Assembly (NCBI GenBank): GCA_002399505.1
Contig: DHDT01000020.1
Span: 13,660-33,420 of the forward strand
DNA length: 19,761 bases
Direction of reading: 5' to 3'
Source: Caryophanales bacterium UBA4869
Lineage (GTDB): Bacteria > Bacillota_I > Bacilli_A > RFN20 > CAG-288
Numbering within the stretch: position 1 is the stretch's first letter; each line of letters starts with the position of its first letter. Positions 1 to 7,494 of the stretch are shown piece by piece. Position numbers and translations under genes: made by a program. Below the pieces are notes generated by a model. That model was not told the origin of the DNA, did not search any database, and saw only the letters and a list, made by a program, of their open reading frames with translations.

Positions 1-1119
1 GTCATTAGAGGGAGGAGTTCTTCCCATATCGTGATTGCTCAGAAAGGGGGCAGGAATATAATCACCGGCCGTTTCAATCAGGGTCTTGGATCCGGAAAGA
101 TAATTTCTCTTGAAGACCGGCTCAGAATAAGAATTGAGAATATAGCTATCGCCACCTGATACCGAACCTGGGAAATAGAAGAATGAATCAGCACCGCTCT
201 TATAATATTCAGCGATTGTCGACTGACCTTCCCAGCATTCGCCTACAAGATATCCTTTAGGATTGTTGTCCTTGACCATCTTGTTGATTCTAGTTAAGAT
301 GGCGACATTATTAGCCGTATTATGATAGGAGTAATAAGAAGTGGCATCAAGACGGAAACCATCAATCCCGATATCAGGGGCCATATAGTAGTCGATAACT
401 GACTGTATCTTCGTATAGGTGAATTCAGAATCGAAGTTGAGTTCTGGCATCGTGGCATCGAAGTTGCATTCATAATAGAAGTCGTTGGCTCCGGCTCTAG
501 AGTAAGCACTGATTGCATGGCTGGAAACTGCCTCATCGGCACTTGCCTTATCGGGAAAGAAAGAATAAAGGGAAGCGTAGTTTTCCTCTTCGTCAGTCAG
601 ACTAGTTCCACTAAGTTTTTTTCTATAGCTGATAGCGGCAGAAGAATACCAGGGATTGTAGATACCGGAATGATTGAAGACACCGTCCAGAATAACTTTA
701 ATGCCTAAGTCATGGGCGTCTTTGACTAATTTCTTCAAGTCATCCAAAGTACCTAAATCTTCCGCTATCGCAAAGTAGTCATCAACGTTGTAGCGATGAT
801 AAGAAGATGAAGAGAAGATCGGCATCAGCCAGATTCCGGTAAACCCGAGGTCGCGGATATAGGAAAGCTTTTTATCGACACCTATCAAGTCTCCCATGCC
901 GTCACCGTCAGAATCCGCATAACTGGAGACGAATATCTCATAGAAATTCCGGTAGTTGTCATCTAAGGGAGAATCGACTAGATTCTCCTTTATTCCAGTG
1001 TTGACACTGGATGAAACAGAGGAAGAAGAAGAATCACTCGTCTGTTTTAGAGTGGTGTTTTCAAAACAGGATGATAGAACCAAAGGGGCTAGAAGGATTA
1101 AGGATAAACTCTTTTTCAT
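1..1119 (-). CDS. Lipid-anchored GH13 alpha-amylase family protein (3' end outside window)
   Basis: I translated this partial gene by hand: 373 codons from ATG at 1119, open to the window edge. It should hydrolyse alpha-1,4-glucans (starch, maltodextrin) outside the cell. Residues 1-18 form a lipoprotein signal ending in LVLSSC (Cys18), followed by a Ser-rich linker to about residue 40. The catalytic (beta/alpha)8 barrel follows, with a calcium-loop-like DSDGDGMGDL (69-78), region I DGVFNH (145-150), region II GFRLDA with nucleophile Asp258, acid/base Glu294 in LVGECW, and region IV FLSNHD with Asp364. All GH13 catalytic residues are therefore present. The start lies 4 bases after the malG stop, with AAAGG upstream, so it is the last visible gene of the malQEFG operon. 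Exact specificity (amylase, neopullulanase or oligo-glucosidase) cannot be fixed from this fragment. The lipid anchor suggests it feeds MalE at the cell surface. Confidence 0.9.
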   Translation of the reverse strand, partial: MKKSLSLILLAPLVLSSCFENTTLKQTSDSSSSSVSSSVNTGIKENLVDSPLDDNYRNFYEIFVSSYADSDGDGMGDLIGVDKKLSYIRDLGFTGIWLMPIFSSSSYHRYNVDDYFAIAEDLGTLDDLKKLVKDAHDLGIKVILDGVFNHSGIYNPWYSSAAISYRKKLSGTSLTDEEENYASLYSFFPDKASADEAVSSHAISAYSRAGANDFYYECNFDATMPELNFDSEFTYTKIQSVIDYYMAPDIGIDGFRLDATSYYSYHNTANNVAILTRINKMVKDNNPKGYLVGECWEGQSTIAEYYKSGADSFFYFPGSVSGGDSYILNSYSEPVFKRNYLSGSKTLIETAGDYIPAPFLSNHDMGRTPPSND

Positions 1120-1123
1120 AGAT

Positions 1124-2026
1124 TCAGCCTTTGACGGCTCCGCCGGTAATACCTTCGACGTAGTACTTCTGCAGCCAGAAGAACAGGGCGACAATAGGAA
1201 CGGAGATAAAGACACCGCCAGCACAGAAAGTATTGAAATAAGTCGATATGTACTGTATGGTAACCATAGTTCTCATACCGACAGCGACAGTCATCAAATC
1301 GATATTTCCGGCTGAGAGAATTGATCCTAACATGAAGTCTCCCCAAGGAGCAATAAAGGTGATAAGAGCTGTGTAGACGACAATCGGCTTAGATAGAGGC
1401 ATGATGACTTTGAAGAAAATGGTGTTCTTGTTGGCGCCGTCGATCATGGCTGCCTCATCAAGAGAACGGGGGATAGTATCGAAGAAACCTTTGGCGATGT
1501 AATACTGCATAGCCGAACCGGCAATATAGATAAGAACAAGAGAATAGATATTTGAAGACAAGCCAACCAATTTGAGAATGAAATAGATGATCAGCATCGA
1601 CAAGAAACCAGGGAACATGCCTAAGACTAAGATCAGCTTCATCAGAGGCTGTCTCAATTTGAAGCGAAGACGGGAGAAAGCATAGGAAGTGCCAAGAACC
1701 AAGACAGTTTCAATAACCATCGTGATTACGGCAATAGACAGAGTATTCAAGTACCACTTCCAGAAAGGCAATGTGTCATTGGTGAAGAGGTTGACATAAT
1801 TGGCGACAGTCCAATGAGGAACACCCTCGGCATCTGAGAAAGAAGGCATGAAAGTAGTCGGCGAATACATGTCAGAGAAGGAAGCAAACAGCATATAGCA
1901 AAACGGAACTAACCAGATAATACATAAGATAGTCAGGAAAGCATAGACGAGGATATTCCTGGTTTTGAGAGCTCTTTTATGAGAACGATAATGAGCTTTA
2001 GCGTTATTCTGTACAACTTGTGTCAT
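1124..2026 (-). CDS. malG: Maltodextrin ABC transporter permease MalG
   Basis: 300-residue inner-membrane permease of the carbohydrate-uptake CUT1 family. It pairs with MalF to form the translocation channel for maltodextrins bound by MalE. Six hydrophobic segments are visible, the first at about residues 24-48. The cytoplasmic EAA loop that docks on the ATPase is clear: EAAMIDGA at 191-198, ending at Pro210. The C-terminus LQKYYVEGITGGAVKG is typical of MalG proteins of Gram-positive bacteria. The ATG overlaps the malF stop as TAATG, which implies translational coupling and equal amounts of the two subunits, and GAGGAG lies just upstream inside malF. The gene ends in TGA, showing that TGA is a stop here. 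Substrate assignment rests on the neighbouring malQ and amylase. Confidence 0.93.
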   Translation of the reverse strand: MTQVVQNNAKAHYRSHKRALKTRNILVYAFLTILCIIWLVPFCYMLFASFSDMYSPTTFMPSFSDAEGVPHWTVANYVNLFTNDTLPFWKWYLNTLSIAVITMVIETVLVLGTSYAFSRLRFKLRQPLMKLILVLGMFPGFLSMLIIYFILKLVGLSSNIYSLVLIYIAGSAMQYYIAKGFFDTIPRSLDEAAMIDGANKNTIFFKVIMPLSKPIVVYTALITFIAPWGDFMLGSILSAGNIDLMTVAVGMRTMVTIQYISTYFNTFCAGGVFISVPIVALFFWLQKYYVEGITGGAVKG

Positions 2027-3600
2027 TACTGGAATTGCTCCTCATCTTTAACGGAATTGCTGTTGCCATAGAAAATCAGAGAGAAGAAAGCGACGATGAC
2101 GAATATCAGAATGCCTAATACTGAGGCCAGACCATAATCAGGAGTGTTGCTGGCGACGGAAATTTTATAGATCCAGGTGATCAGCAAATCAGTCTGTCCT
2201 AAACCCTGACTAGTGATACTCAAAGGAACATCACCGCCCAGAGGATAAGAAGGACCGCCGGCGCTCAGAAGATAAATAACGTTGAAGTTATTGATGTTCC
2301 CGATAAACTGAGAAATCAGATAAGGTCCGGTCACAAAAAGCATATAGGGAAGAGTAATCTTGAAATACATCTTGATAGGAGAAGCTCCGTCAATCTTAGC
2401 CGACTCATATAAGTCATCAGGAATGTTCATAAGCAAACCGGTGCAGATTAACATGGTGTAGGGAATACCAATCCAAGTATTGACAAGGACGATTGTGACC
2501 TTGGCAAGGAGAGGATCAGTGAGCCATTTGATAGGAGACGATCCTATCCAGCCCCATTGTCTCAATATTCCGTTTATCAAGCCGGTATCAGCAAACATCT
2601 GGGAAACTAAAAGCAGAGAAATAAACTGAGGAACAGCGATAGTTGATATGAGTATGGTTCTCCAGAGCTTCTTCAGCTTGATGCCTTTGATGTTGATGAT
2701 CATAGCCATGATCATGCCGATGAAGTAATTGGAGAAAGTAGCTAATACTGCCCAGACCAAGGTCCAGAGAAGAACCTGACTGAATATTTTAAGGAAGTTT
2801 CCGGAAGTCGCGGAAGAAGACTGAGAGAAAACAGAATTGAAATTATACATGCCAACCCAATCGAAGAGCTTATCAGGTGTCATATGATAAGAATCATAGT
2901 TGGTAAAGGCAATCAGGATCATCATGATAATCGGTATGATAGTGAAACAGGAAAGACCCAGCATAGGAATAGAAAGAAGGGTTTTATCGTAATTCTTATT
3001 TAAAACATCCTGCAAGGTCTTCTTATCAGATCCAGTCTTTCCGATATAGCCCATTCTCTGGAACTTAAGTCCCTCTTTAAGCTGGGTATACCACAGATAG
3101 ACAAGAATCAGGACAAAGACGATGGTGATAATTGAATATAGAAGAATAGTAAAAGAATTATCGTAGACGGCCTGAGCGTCAATGTCCAGACCCTCACTGT
3201 CGAATATGGTGTATTTTATGACACCTGTCTGTCCTAAAGTACCTAATTTGGCAAGATTTGGAATACCGATCAAACCTAAAAATACGAAGAAGAATATTTC
3301 ATATAAGAAATATAAACTTCCTCTGATTATCTGATGTCTGGTGAATAAACCAGTTCCCATAAAAAGAAAAGACAGTCTGGTGAAAACATCACCATACCTT
3401 GAAGCATCATAGATGGTTTTGACTAATCCCTGTCCTTTGTGCCAGTTAGTCCTGGCTTTCCGAGGAATGGACTGGAAGAAGTGTCCGACTTTCTTAGGGA
3501 TAGAGGTAAAAAAATGTCCGATTTTGTAAAGAATTCTCTGAGGTCCGTTCAAAGATAGATATTCGAGGCTACTTTCTAAGACTGCATTATCGCTAGCCAT
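2026..3600 (-). CDS. malF: Maltodextrin ABC transporter permease MalF
   Basis: 524-residue CUT1 permease, partner of MalG. About eight hydrophobic segments are visible (roughly residues 94-112, 150-170, 206-232, 273-305, 315-336, 367-393, 414-433 and 492-511), like the eight helices of E. coli MalF. The EAA loop is present: YESAKIDGA at 398-406, ending at Pro418. The first 90 residues are a hydrophilic, basic cytoplasmic extension containing an 11-residue tandem repeat (27-37 and 38-48, each of the form GHFFxSIPxK). The start is supported by AAAGGAGG about 7 bases upstream. The gene follows malE after a 133-base gap that holds a strong hairpin (3677-3716), and its stop overlaps the malG start. 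No MalK/MsmX ATPase is in the window, so a shared ATPase encoded elsewhere is likely. Confidence 0.93.
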   Translation of the reverse strand: MASDNAVLESSLEYLSLNGPQRILYKIGHFFTSIPKKVGHFFQSIPRKARTNWHKGQGLVKTIYDASRYGDVFTRLSFLFMGTGLFTRHQIIRGSLYFLYEIFFFVFLGLIGIPNLAKLGTLGQTGVIKYTIFDSEGLDIDAQAVYDNSFTILLYSIITIVFVLILVYLWYTQLKEGLKFQRMGYIGKTGSDKKTLQDVLNKNYDKTLLSIPMLGLSCFTIIPIIMMILIAFTNYDSYHMTPDKLFDWVGMYNFNSVFSQSSSATSGNFLKIFSQVLLWTLVWAVLATFSNYFIGMIMAMIINIKGIKLKKLWRTILISTIAVPQFISLLLVSQMFADTGLINGILRQWGWIGSSPIKWLTDPLLAKVTIVLVNTWIGIPYTMLICTGLLMNIPDDLYESAKIDGASPIKMYFKITLPYMLFVTGPYLISQFIGNINNFNVIYLLSAGGPSYPLGGDVPLSITSQGLGQTDLLITWIYKISVASNTPDYGLASVLGILIFVIVAFFSLIFYGNSNSVKDEEQFQ

Positions 3601-3676
3601 AGAATTCCTCCTTTCTTGGGTGTTTTTGATAAAGTTCTTCTAATATTTTAATACATTCGGCAAACAGAATAAATGT

Positions 3677-3716
3677 AAAAAGACAAGGCAGGCTTTTTTA
3701 TGAGCCTGCCTCGTCT
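3677..3716 (-). terminator. Intercistronic hairpin (partial terminator) between malE and malF
   Basis: Arms 3681-3694 and 3703-3716 pair over 14 bp with a single G-T position. On the minus strand the hairpin is followed by TTTT and an AT-rich stretch. It starts 17 bases after the malE stop and lies within an operon whose next gene (malF) has its own strong ribosome binding site. This suggests attenuation or 3'-end protection of malE mRNA rather than a full stop. Confidence 0.8.
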
Positions 3717-3733
3717 GTTAAAGCAACGGATTA

Positions 3734-5041
3734 CTAATCGCCGATTTTTTCAGCAGCAGTATCGAAGGCATCAAGAGCAGTCTGAATATTGGCATCAGTT
3801 GGATCAAAACTAGTAGCGGAGATGGTGGAATAGAAAGCTTCCCATGCAGTCCAGACACCAGAAGGGACAACAGTCTGAGGAACAGAATAAGAAGCCATGG
3901 CGGTAATAGCCTGAGCAGCCTGATCATTCTTTACAGTCTCAGAAGATGAAGCCTTGATTGAAAGAGGCAGATAGTTGGCAACTGCATATCTCTCTTCCTG
4001 CATTTCATCGGAAGCAAGATAAGCAGCGATATTGTATTCGATACCAGCCTTGACAGTATCAGTGCCATAACCCTTAGGATTGACACCATACATCTTGTAT
4101 CCTAAGAAGTTCTTCATAGCGACTGCGTCAGTACCAGTTCCAAACTTAGGAAGAACAGTGGCTTTGAGCTTTCCTGTGCCAGCAGTCTTTTCAAAGTTGG
4201 CATAATTCCAGACACCGCTGGCGATAGCGCCATAGCCATTATCTTCTGAAGGGCCAGTCTGAGTTCCATCATTGGAAATAAAGTCGGCATTTCTGACACA
4301 CTTGACGATTTCCTTAGCAGCCTTTAAGCCTTTAGCGCCATTGAAATCAGTTTTGACAGAAGAAATAGCATCACCGGTCTCATTGAGAGTGATATCCCAA
4401 GAAGCACCATAGGACATAAGAGAAGGAATACCATACCAGCCATCAGAGAACTTGTAGTTCATCTTCAGACCGGCAGTCTTGTTGGCGGCAATAAGTCCAT
4501 CCATTGTCTTAGCCTGATCAGCAGAGACAAAATCAGTGTCATAATAGAGGAAGAAAGTATTGGAAGTGAAAGGATAGCCATAATAATCATCACCTAACTG
4601 ACCGGCGCCGCCGACAACATCACCCATTTCAGTCTTCATAGTATTGACAAGCTTAGTAGGAACCTTAGCTAAAGCACCCTTAGCGCGAAGACCAAGAAGC
4701 TGGTCACCGGCAAAAGCATAAATATCCGGTCCTTTTGACCAATCGGTGACTTTTTCATTACCGCCGGCATCATTTTCTTCAAGAGCAAAGGTTGAAACAG
4801 TGCAATTAGTGTAGCCATTTTCATTCAGCCAGCCTAAGACCTTTAATCTGACCCAGGCTAACTGATCGTTAGGAGAACCGATGAGGAAGTTATACTTGTA
4901 AGTGGACTTATCAACACCAGTGGAAGTAGGAGTTGAAGTGGCATCACCTTTGACACTGCTAGCCGGAGTATTGGTCTTGCAGCCAGTAATAGTCATCGCA
5001 ACTAAACCTAACATAGAAACTACTTTACGAATGCTTTTCAT
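3734..5041 (-). CDS. malE: Maltodextrin-binding lipoprotein MalE
   Basis: 435-residue extracellular solute-binding protein of the CUT1 importers. It captures maltodextrin and delivers it to MalFG. I chose the ATG at 5041 rather than an in-frame ATG 12 codons upstream (5077). AAGGGGG lies about 11 bases before 5041, and from there the protein begins with a proper lipoprotein signal: MKSIRKVV, a hydrophobic core, then TITGC with Cys21 as the lipidation site, followed by a Thr/Ser-rich linker. The body shows SBP-like segments such as GPDIYAFAGDQLLGLRAKGA, where the family has its domain-interface region. Length fits the family. It lies 85 bases after malQ, and the hairpin downstream may let it be made in excess over the permeases. 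Sugar specificity is inferred from context. Confidence 0.92.
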   Translation of the reverse strand: MKSIRKVVSMLGLVAMTITGCKTNTPASSVKGDATSTPTSTGVDKSTYKYNFLIGSPNDQLAWVRLKVLGWLNENGYTNCTVSTFALEENDAGGNEKVTDWSKGPDIYAFAGDQLLGLRAKGALAKVPTKLVNTMKTEMGDVVGGAGQLGDDYYGYPFTSNTFFLYYDTDFVSADQAKTMDGLIAANKTAGLKMNYKFSDGWYGIPSLMSYGASWDITLNETGDAISSVKTDFNGAKGLKAAKEIVKCVRNADFISNDGTQTGPSEDNGYGAIASGVWNYANFEKTAGTGKLKATVLPKFGTGTDAVAMKNFLGYKMYGVNPKGYGTDTVKAGIEYNIAAYLASDEMQEERYAVANYLPLSIKASSSETVKNDQAAQAITAMASYSVPQTVVPSGVWTAWEAFYSTISATSFDPTDANIQTALDAFDTAAEKIGD

Positions 5042-5126
5042 TAGTTTATTTCCCCCTTGTAAAAGCAATTTGAACATCTCTTATCGTCTATTCCATGAAA
5101 CCTATATTAGTAGTGTTTCAATGAAA

Positions 5127-6653
5127 TCAATGGAAGCAACGGCCGTATTTGAGGTTGAGCTTAAGAAGCTTAGAGGCTAAGTCGGAGGAGAGATCTTCGC
5201 GGGTGATCCTGTAAGTCCAGTTTGGTGAACCGACAGTTCCAGGAGTATTGATTCTTGAATCATTCCCCTGAATGAGGAGATCATTCATGGATTGAATGGC
5301 AACCTTAGATAGAGATGCCAGATTCAGTTCCAGAATCGCTCGGACAGAATCATCGTCTTCACCATTAGACTCATCAACTCCGAAGTGACGACAGACATTG
5401 TTAATCTCGTCCAAAGCCTCCTTTTTCTCATTGGAGGGAAGATCAGAGAGATAACCGAGAAGCGGTTTGCAGTCATGAGTGGAAGAATAGGAATAACAGC
5501 TATAAGGATAATTAGTAGGCTTATTCAGGTTTCCCTTCTCACGAGGGAAGGAGAATTCCAGAACCCGCATGTCTGAGATTCTTGTCTTATCAAGAATTTC
5601 AGTCAGACTGTCGGAATGGAAGTCGACGTCTTCGGCTATGACTCGACTCTTATCTTCGACGATAGAATCAATGACTTCCTGGCCTGGTGTCGAACACCAG
5701 ATTCCATTCAGACCATTCTTTGATCCTTTAGGAAGCATGTAGTATTTCAAGTAGCCGTGGAAGTGATCTAAAGTCAAGTCGTCATAGAGAGACAAGCAGA
5801 AGCTGAGACGATCTTTGATGAAACGGTAATTGTTGTGTTTCAGATAATCATAGTTGTAAAGAGGGTTACCCCAGACCTGACCTGAAGAGAAGAAGACATC
5901 GGGTGGATACCCGGCAACGTAGTCCATCTCTTTCTTGGAGTTTAGAAGGAAGTTCCTATGGTGTTTATAGACATCGATAGAATCGTAACTGACATACATC
6001 GGCATCTCACCGATGATCTTTATGCCTTTGCTGTTGGCATAAGTCTTAAGGCTGTCCCACTGTCTTAGGAAGATGTACTGAGTCCAGAGATAGAAACTGA
6101 CCTGATCGCGATGACTCTTCCGGATGTTCTGAACAAGATCAGCAGAATAATCCCGATACTTGCTTGAGAACTCATTCCAGGGTTTGTTGCCGTTCATCTC
6201 TTTGAGAGTCATGAAGACGGCATAGGCAGTGAAAGAGTTTTTCCGTAAGAAGGAGATGTATCCTCTCTGATAATCACCCTGTCCTCTCACGAAGCGAGAG
6301 AAGGCGATCTTCAGAACTCTGATTCTATTAGCGTAGATTTTCTGATAGTCGATCTTGCGAGGATCATTGCCCCAGTCGACTACACCGATGTCTTTCTTTT
6401 TAAGGAGTCCCTTATCAAGAAGATCATCGAAGTCGATGAGGTAAGGATTAAGCGCCATAGAAGCAAAACACTGATAAGGCGAATCACCGAAGGAGGTAGG
6501 TCCAAGCGGAAGAATACTCCAGCAGGAGAATCCTGAAGCAGCTAAGAAGTCGATGAAGTTCATGGCGTCTTTGCCTATAGTTCCAATGCCATAATCGCCA
6601 GGCAGGGAGAAGATAGGCAAGGCCACTCCAGATTTTTTAAATAATGTGTCCAT
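5127..6653 (-). CDS. malQ: 4-alpha-glucanotransferase (amylomaltase, GH77)
   Basis: 508-residue cytoplasmic enzyme that transfers alpha-1,4-glucan segments between maltodextrins, releasing glucose. GH77 landmarks in order: LPLGPTSFGDSPYQCFA (48-64), EMPMYVSYDSIDVY (216-229), PPDVFFSSGQVWGNPLY (250-266), nucleophile Asp296 in TLDHFHG, acid/base Glu341 in VIAEDVDF, transition-state Asp394 in STHDCKPLLG, and the C-terminal PGTVGSPNW. Oddity: the family motif around the nucleophile is RIDHFRG, but here the Arg is Thr294 and the second Arg is His. The gene is first in the mal operon. Its ATG has no Shine-Dalgarno sequence, and a predicted promoter puts the transcript start about 10 bases upstream, so translation is nearly leaderless. 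The gene ends in TGA. Identity as GH77 is firm; full activity is less certain. Confidence 0.92.
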   Translation of the reverse strand: MDTLFKKSGVALPIFSLPGDYGIGTIGKDAMNFIDFLAASGFSCWSILPLGPTSFGDSPYQCFASMALNPYLIDFDDLLDKGLLKKKDIGVVDWGNDPRKIDYQKIYANRIRVLKIAFSRFVRGQGDYQRGYISFLRKNSFTAYAVFMTLKEMNGNKPWNEFSSKYRDYSADLVQNIRKSHRDQVSFYLWTQYIFLRQWDSLKTYANSKGIKIIGEMPMYVSYDSIDVYKHHRNFLLNSKKEMDYVAGYPPDVFFSSGQVWGNPLYNYDYLKHNNYRFIKDRLSFCLSLYDDLTLDHFHGYLKYYMLPKGSKNGLNGIWCSTPGQEVIDSIVEDKSRVIAEDVDFHSDSLTEILDKTRISDMRVLEFSFPREKGNLNKPTNYPYSCYSYSSTHDCKPLLGYLSDLPSNEKKEALDEINNVCRHFGVDESNGEDDDSVRAILELNLASLSKVAIQSMNDLLIQGNDSRINTPGTVGSPNWTYRITREDLSSDLASKLLKLNLKYGRCFH

Positions 6654-6657
6654 TGCT

Positions 6658-6671
6658 TGAAACCGATTACA
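6658..6671 (-). promoter_or_regulatory. CRE / LacI-family operator at malQ start
   Basis: The minus-strand 14-mer TGTAATCGGTTTCA matches the catabolite-response-element consensus TGWAANCGNTNWCA at every position, and is an imperfect palindrome around CG. It overlaps the last base of the predicted -10 box and covers the predicted transcription start, 4 bases before the malQ ATG. Binding by CcpA or a MalR-type LacI repressor there would block initiation. Which protein binds cannot be told from sequence. Confidence 0.65.
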
Positions 6672-6700
6672 TTGTAGGCTTGGTCTATTGTTTATTTCAA
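6671..6700 (-). promoter_or_regulatory. Predicted promoter of the malQEFG-amylase operon
   Basis: On the minus strand, -35 TTGAAA (6695-6700), an 18-bp spacer and -10 TACAAT (6671-6676). The expected start falls 6-8 bases further, leaving a 5' leader of only about 10 bases before the malQ ATG. Confidence 0.6.
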
Positions 6701-7094
6701 TATAATTCGGTAACGTAATTTTTATATGTTTTAAATATTTTTCATTTGGAAAAGACCTTTATTTAAAGTTATTTTTAATAATAAGTTGTAAATATTATAA
6801 TTATTTTTTTCAACACCACTTTACCATTATCCAAATATTTATTTAGATTTTTGGAACCTAAAAACAGCTATTGTTTTCAAACCGCATTTTATGTATTTTT
6901 CGCGGTTTTTGGGCTTTTTATCAATATTCTGATAGTTTTTCGCCCAAACAAAAAGAAAGCGATTTTATGAAGTCTTCTATCAGTCTCACTTTAGTCTCAT
7001 TTATTTAAAAGATTTTATTGACGTTTCATTCAAAGTGTAATTCTTTGTTTCTTTTCATTGCTCTTTTATAGCGTAGACTTTCATCTGATTGCAT
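6701..7094. other. AT-rich intergenic region with two adjacent hairpins (6879-6948)
   Basis: Nearly 400 very AT-rich bases between the hyp operon terminator and the mal promoter, with no convincing coding frame. The only clear structure is a pair of stem-loops. The first has arms AAACCGC (6879-6885) and GCGGTTT (6902-6908). The second has TTTGGGC (6908-6914) with GCCCAAA (6942-6948), plus an inner TATCA/TGATA pair. The function is unknown: it could be a small RNA, an old terminator or a structural element. I see nothing else in this stretch. Confidence 0.4.
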
Positions 7095-7122
7095 AAAAAA
7101 GGGAGCACCTCACGGCGCTCCC
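7095..7122 (-). terminator. Rho-independent terminator of the hypB-oxidoreductase-hypA operon
   Basis: On the minus strand a 9-bp GC-rich stem (GGGAGCGCC with GGTGCTCCC, one G-U pair) with a GTGA loop (7101-7122) is followed by TTTTTT. It lies 27 bases after the hypA stop. Confidence 0.9.
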
Positions 7123-7149
7123 TCCATATGTATTATTCAGATTGTAGTC

Positions 7150-7494
7150 CTATTCAACTTCGATTTCCTTGATGTTCATCTCGTTACCTTGAACGAGATG
7201 AGTATTAGGACTTTGGCAATATGGACATTCCTTGCCAAATTTTATGGTGTCGTAGGTCTTATTGCAGTCTTCACAGACAGTGATGGCCTTGACCGGTTCA
7301 ATTACAAGTTTTGATCCTTTCATGATCTCACTTTTATCAGTTGCCCACTTCCACACATCTTCAAAATAGGAAGTGACGATTGTACTGACTTCACCGATTT
7401 GCAAGACGGTTTTTGTCACCTTCTTCACGTCTTTGTCCTTAGCAAAATCCTCAATTGTCTTGATTATTTCGAAGGCGACACCCAGTTCATGCAT
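7150..7494 (-). CDS. hypA: Nickel metallochaperone HypA
   Basis: 114-residue cytoplasmic nickel chaperone that normally works with HypB to load Ni into [NiFe]-hydrogenase (or, in some bacteria, urease). It starts MHEL; the N-terminal Met-His-Glu is the Ni(II) site of the family, which fixes the start at 7494. The structural zinc site is two CxxC pairs: Cys74/Cys77 and Cys90/Cys93. Length is typical. The start overlaps the end of the oxidoreductase gene by 8 bases, so it is translationally coupled and last in the operon. No hydrogenase, urease or other hyp gene is in this window, so its client is unknown here. Confidence 0.93.
   Translation of the reverse strand: MHELGVAFEIIKTIEDFAKDKDVKKVTKTVLQIGEVSTIVTSYFEDVWKWATDKSEIMKGSKLVIEPVKAITVCEDCNKTYDTIKFGKECPYCQSPNTHLVQGNEMNIKEIEVE

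Noticed and set aside
1116..1346. Second minus-strand frame overlapping malG
   Set aside because: It is an alternative frame inside malG; malG has the EAA motif and family length.
5042..5077. In-frame ATG 12 codons upstream of the chosen malE start
   Set aside because: It would put a hydrophilic leader before the lipoprotein signal and lacks a ribosome binding site, while 5041 has AAGGGGG at proper distance.
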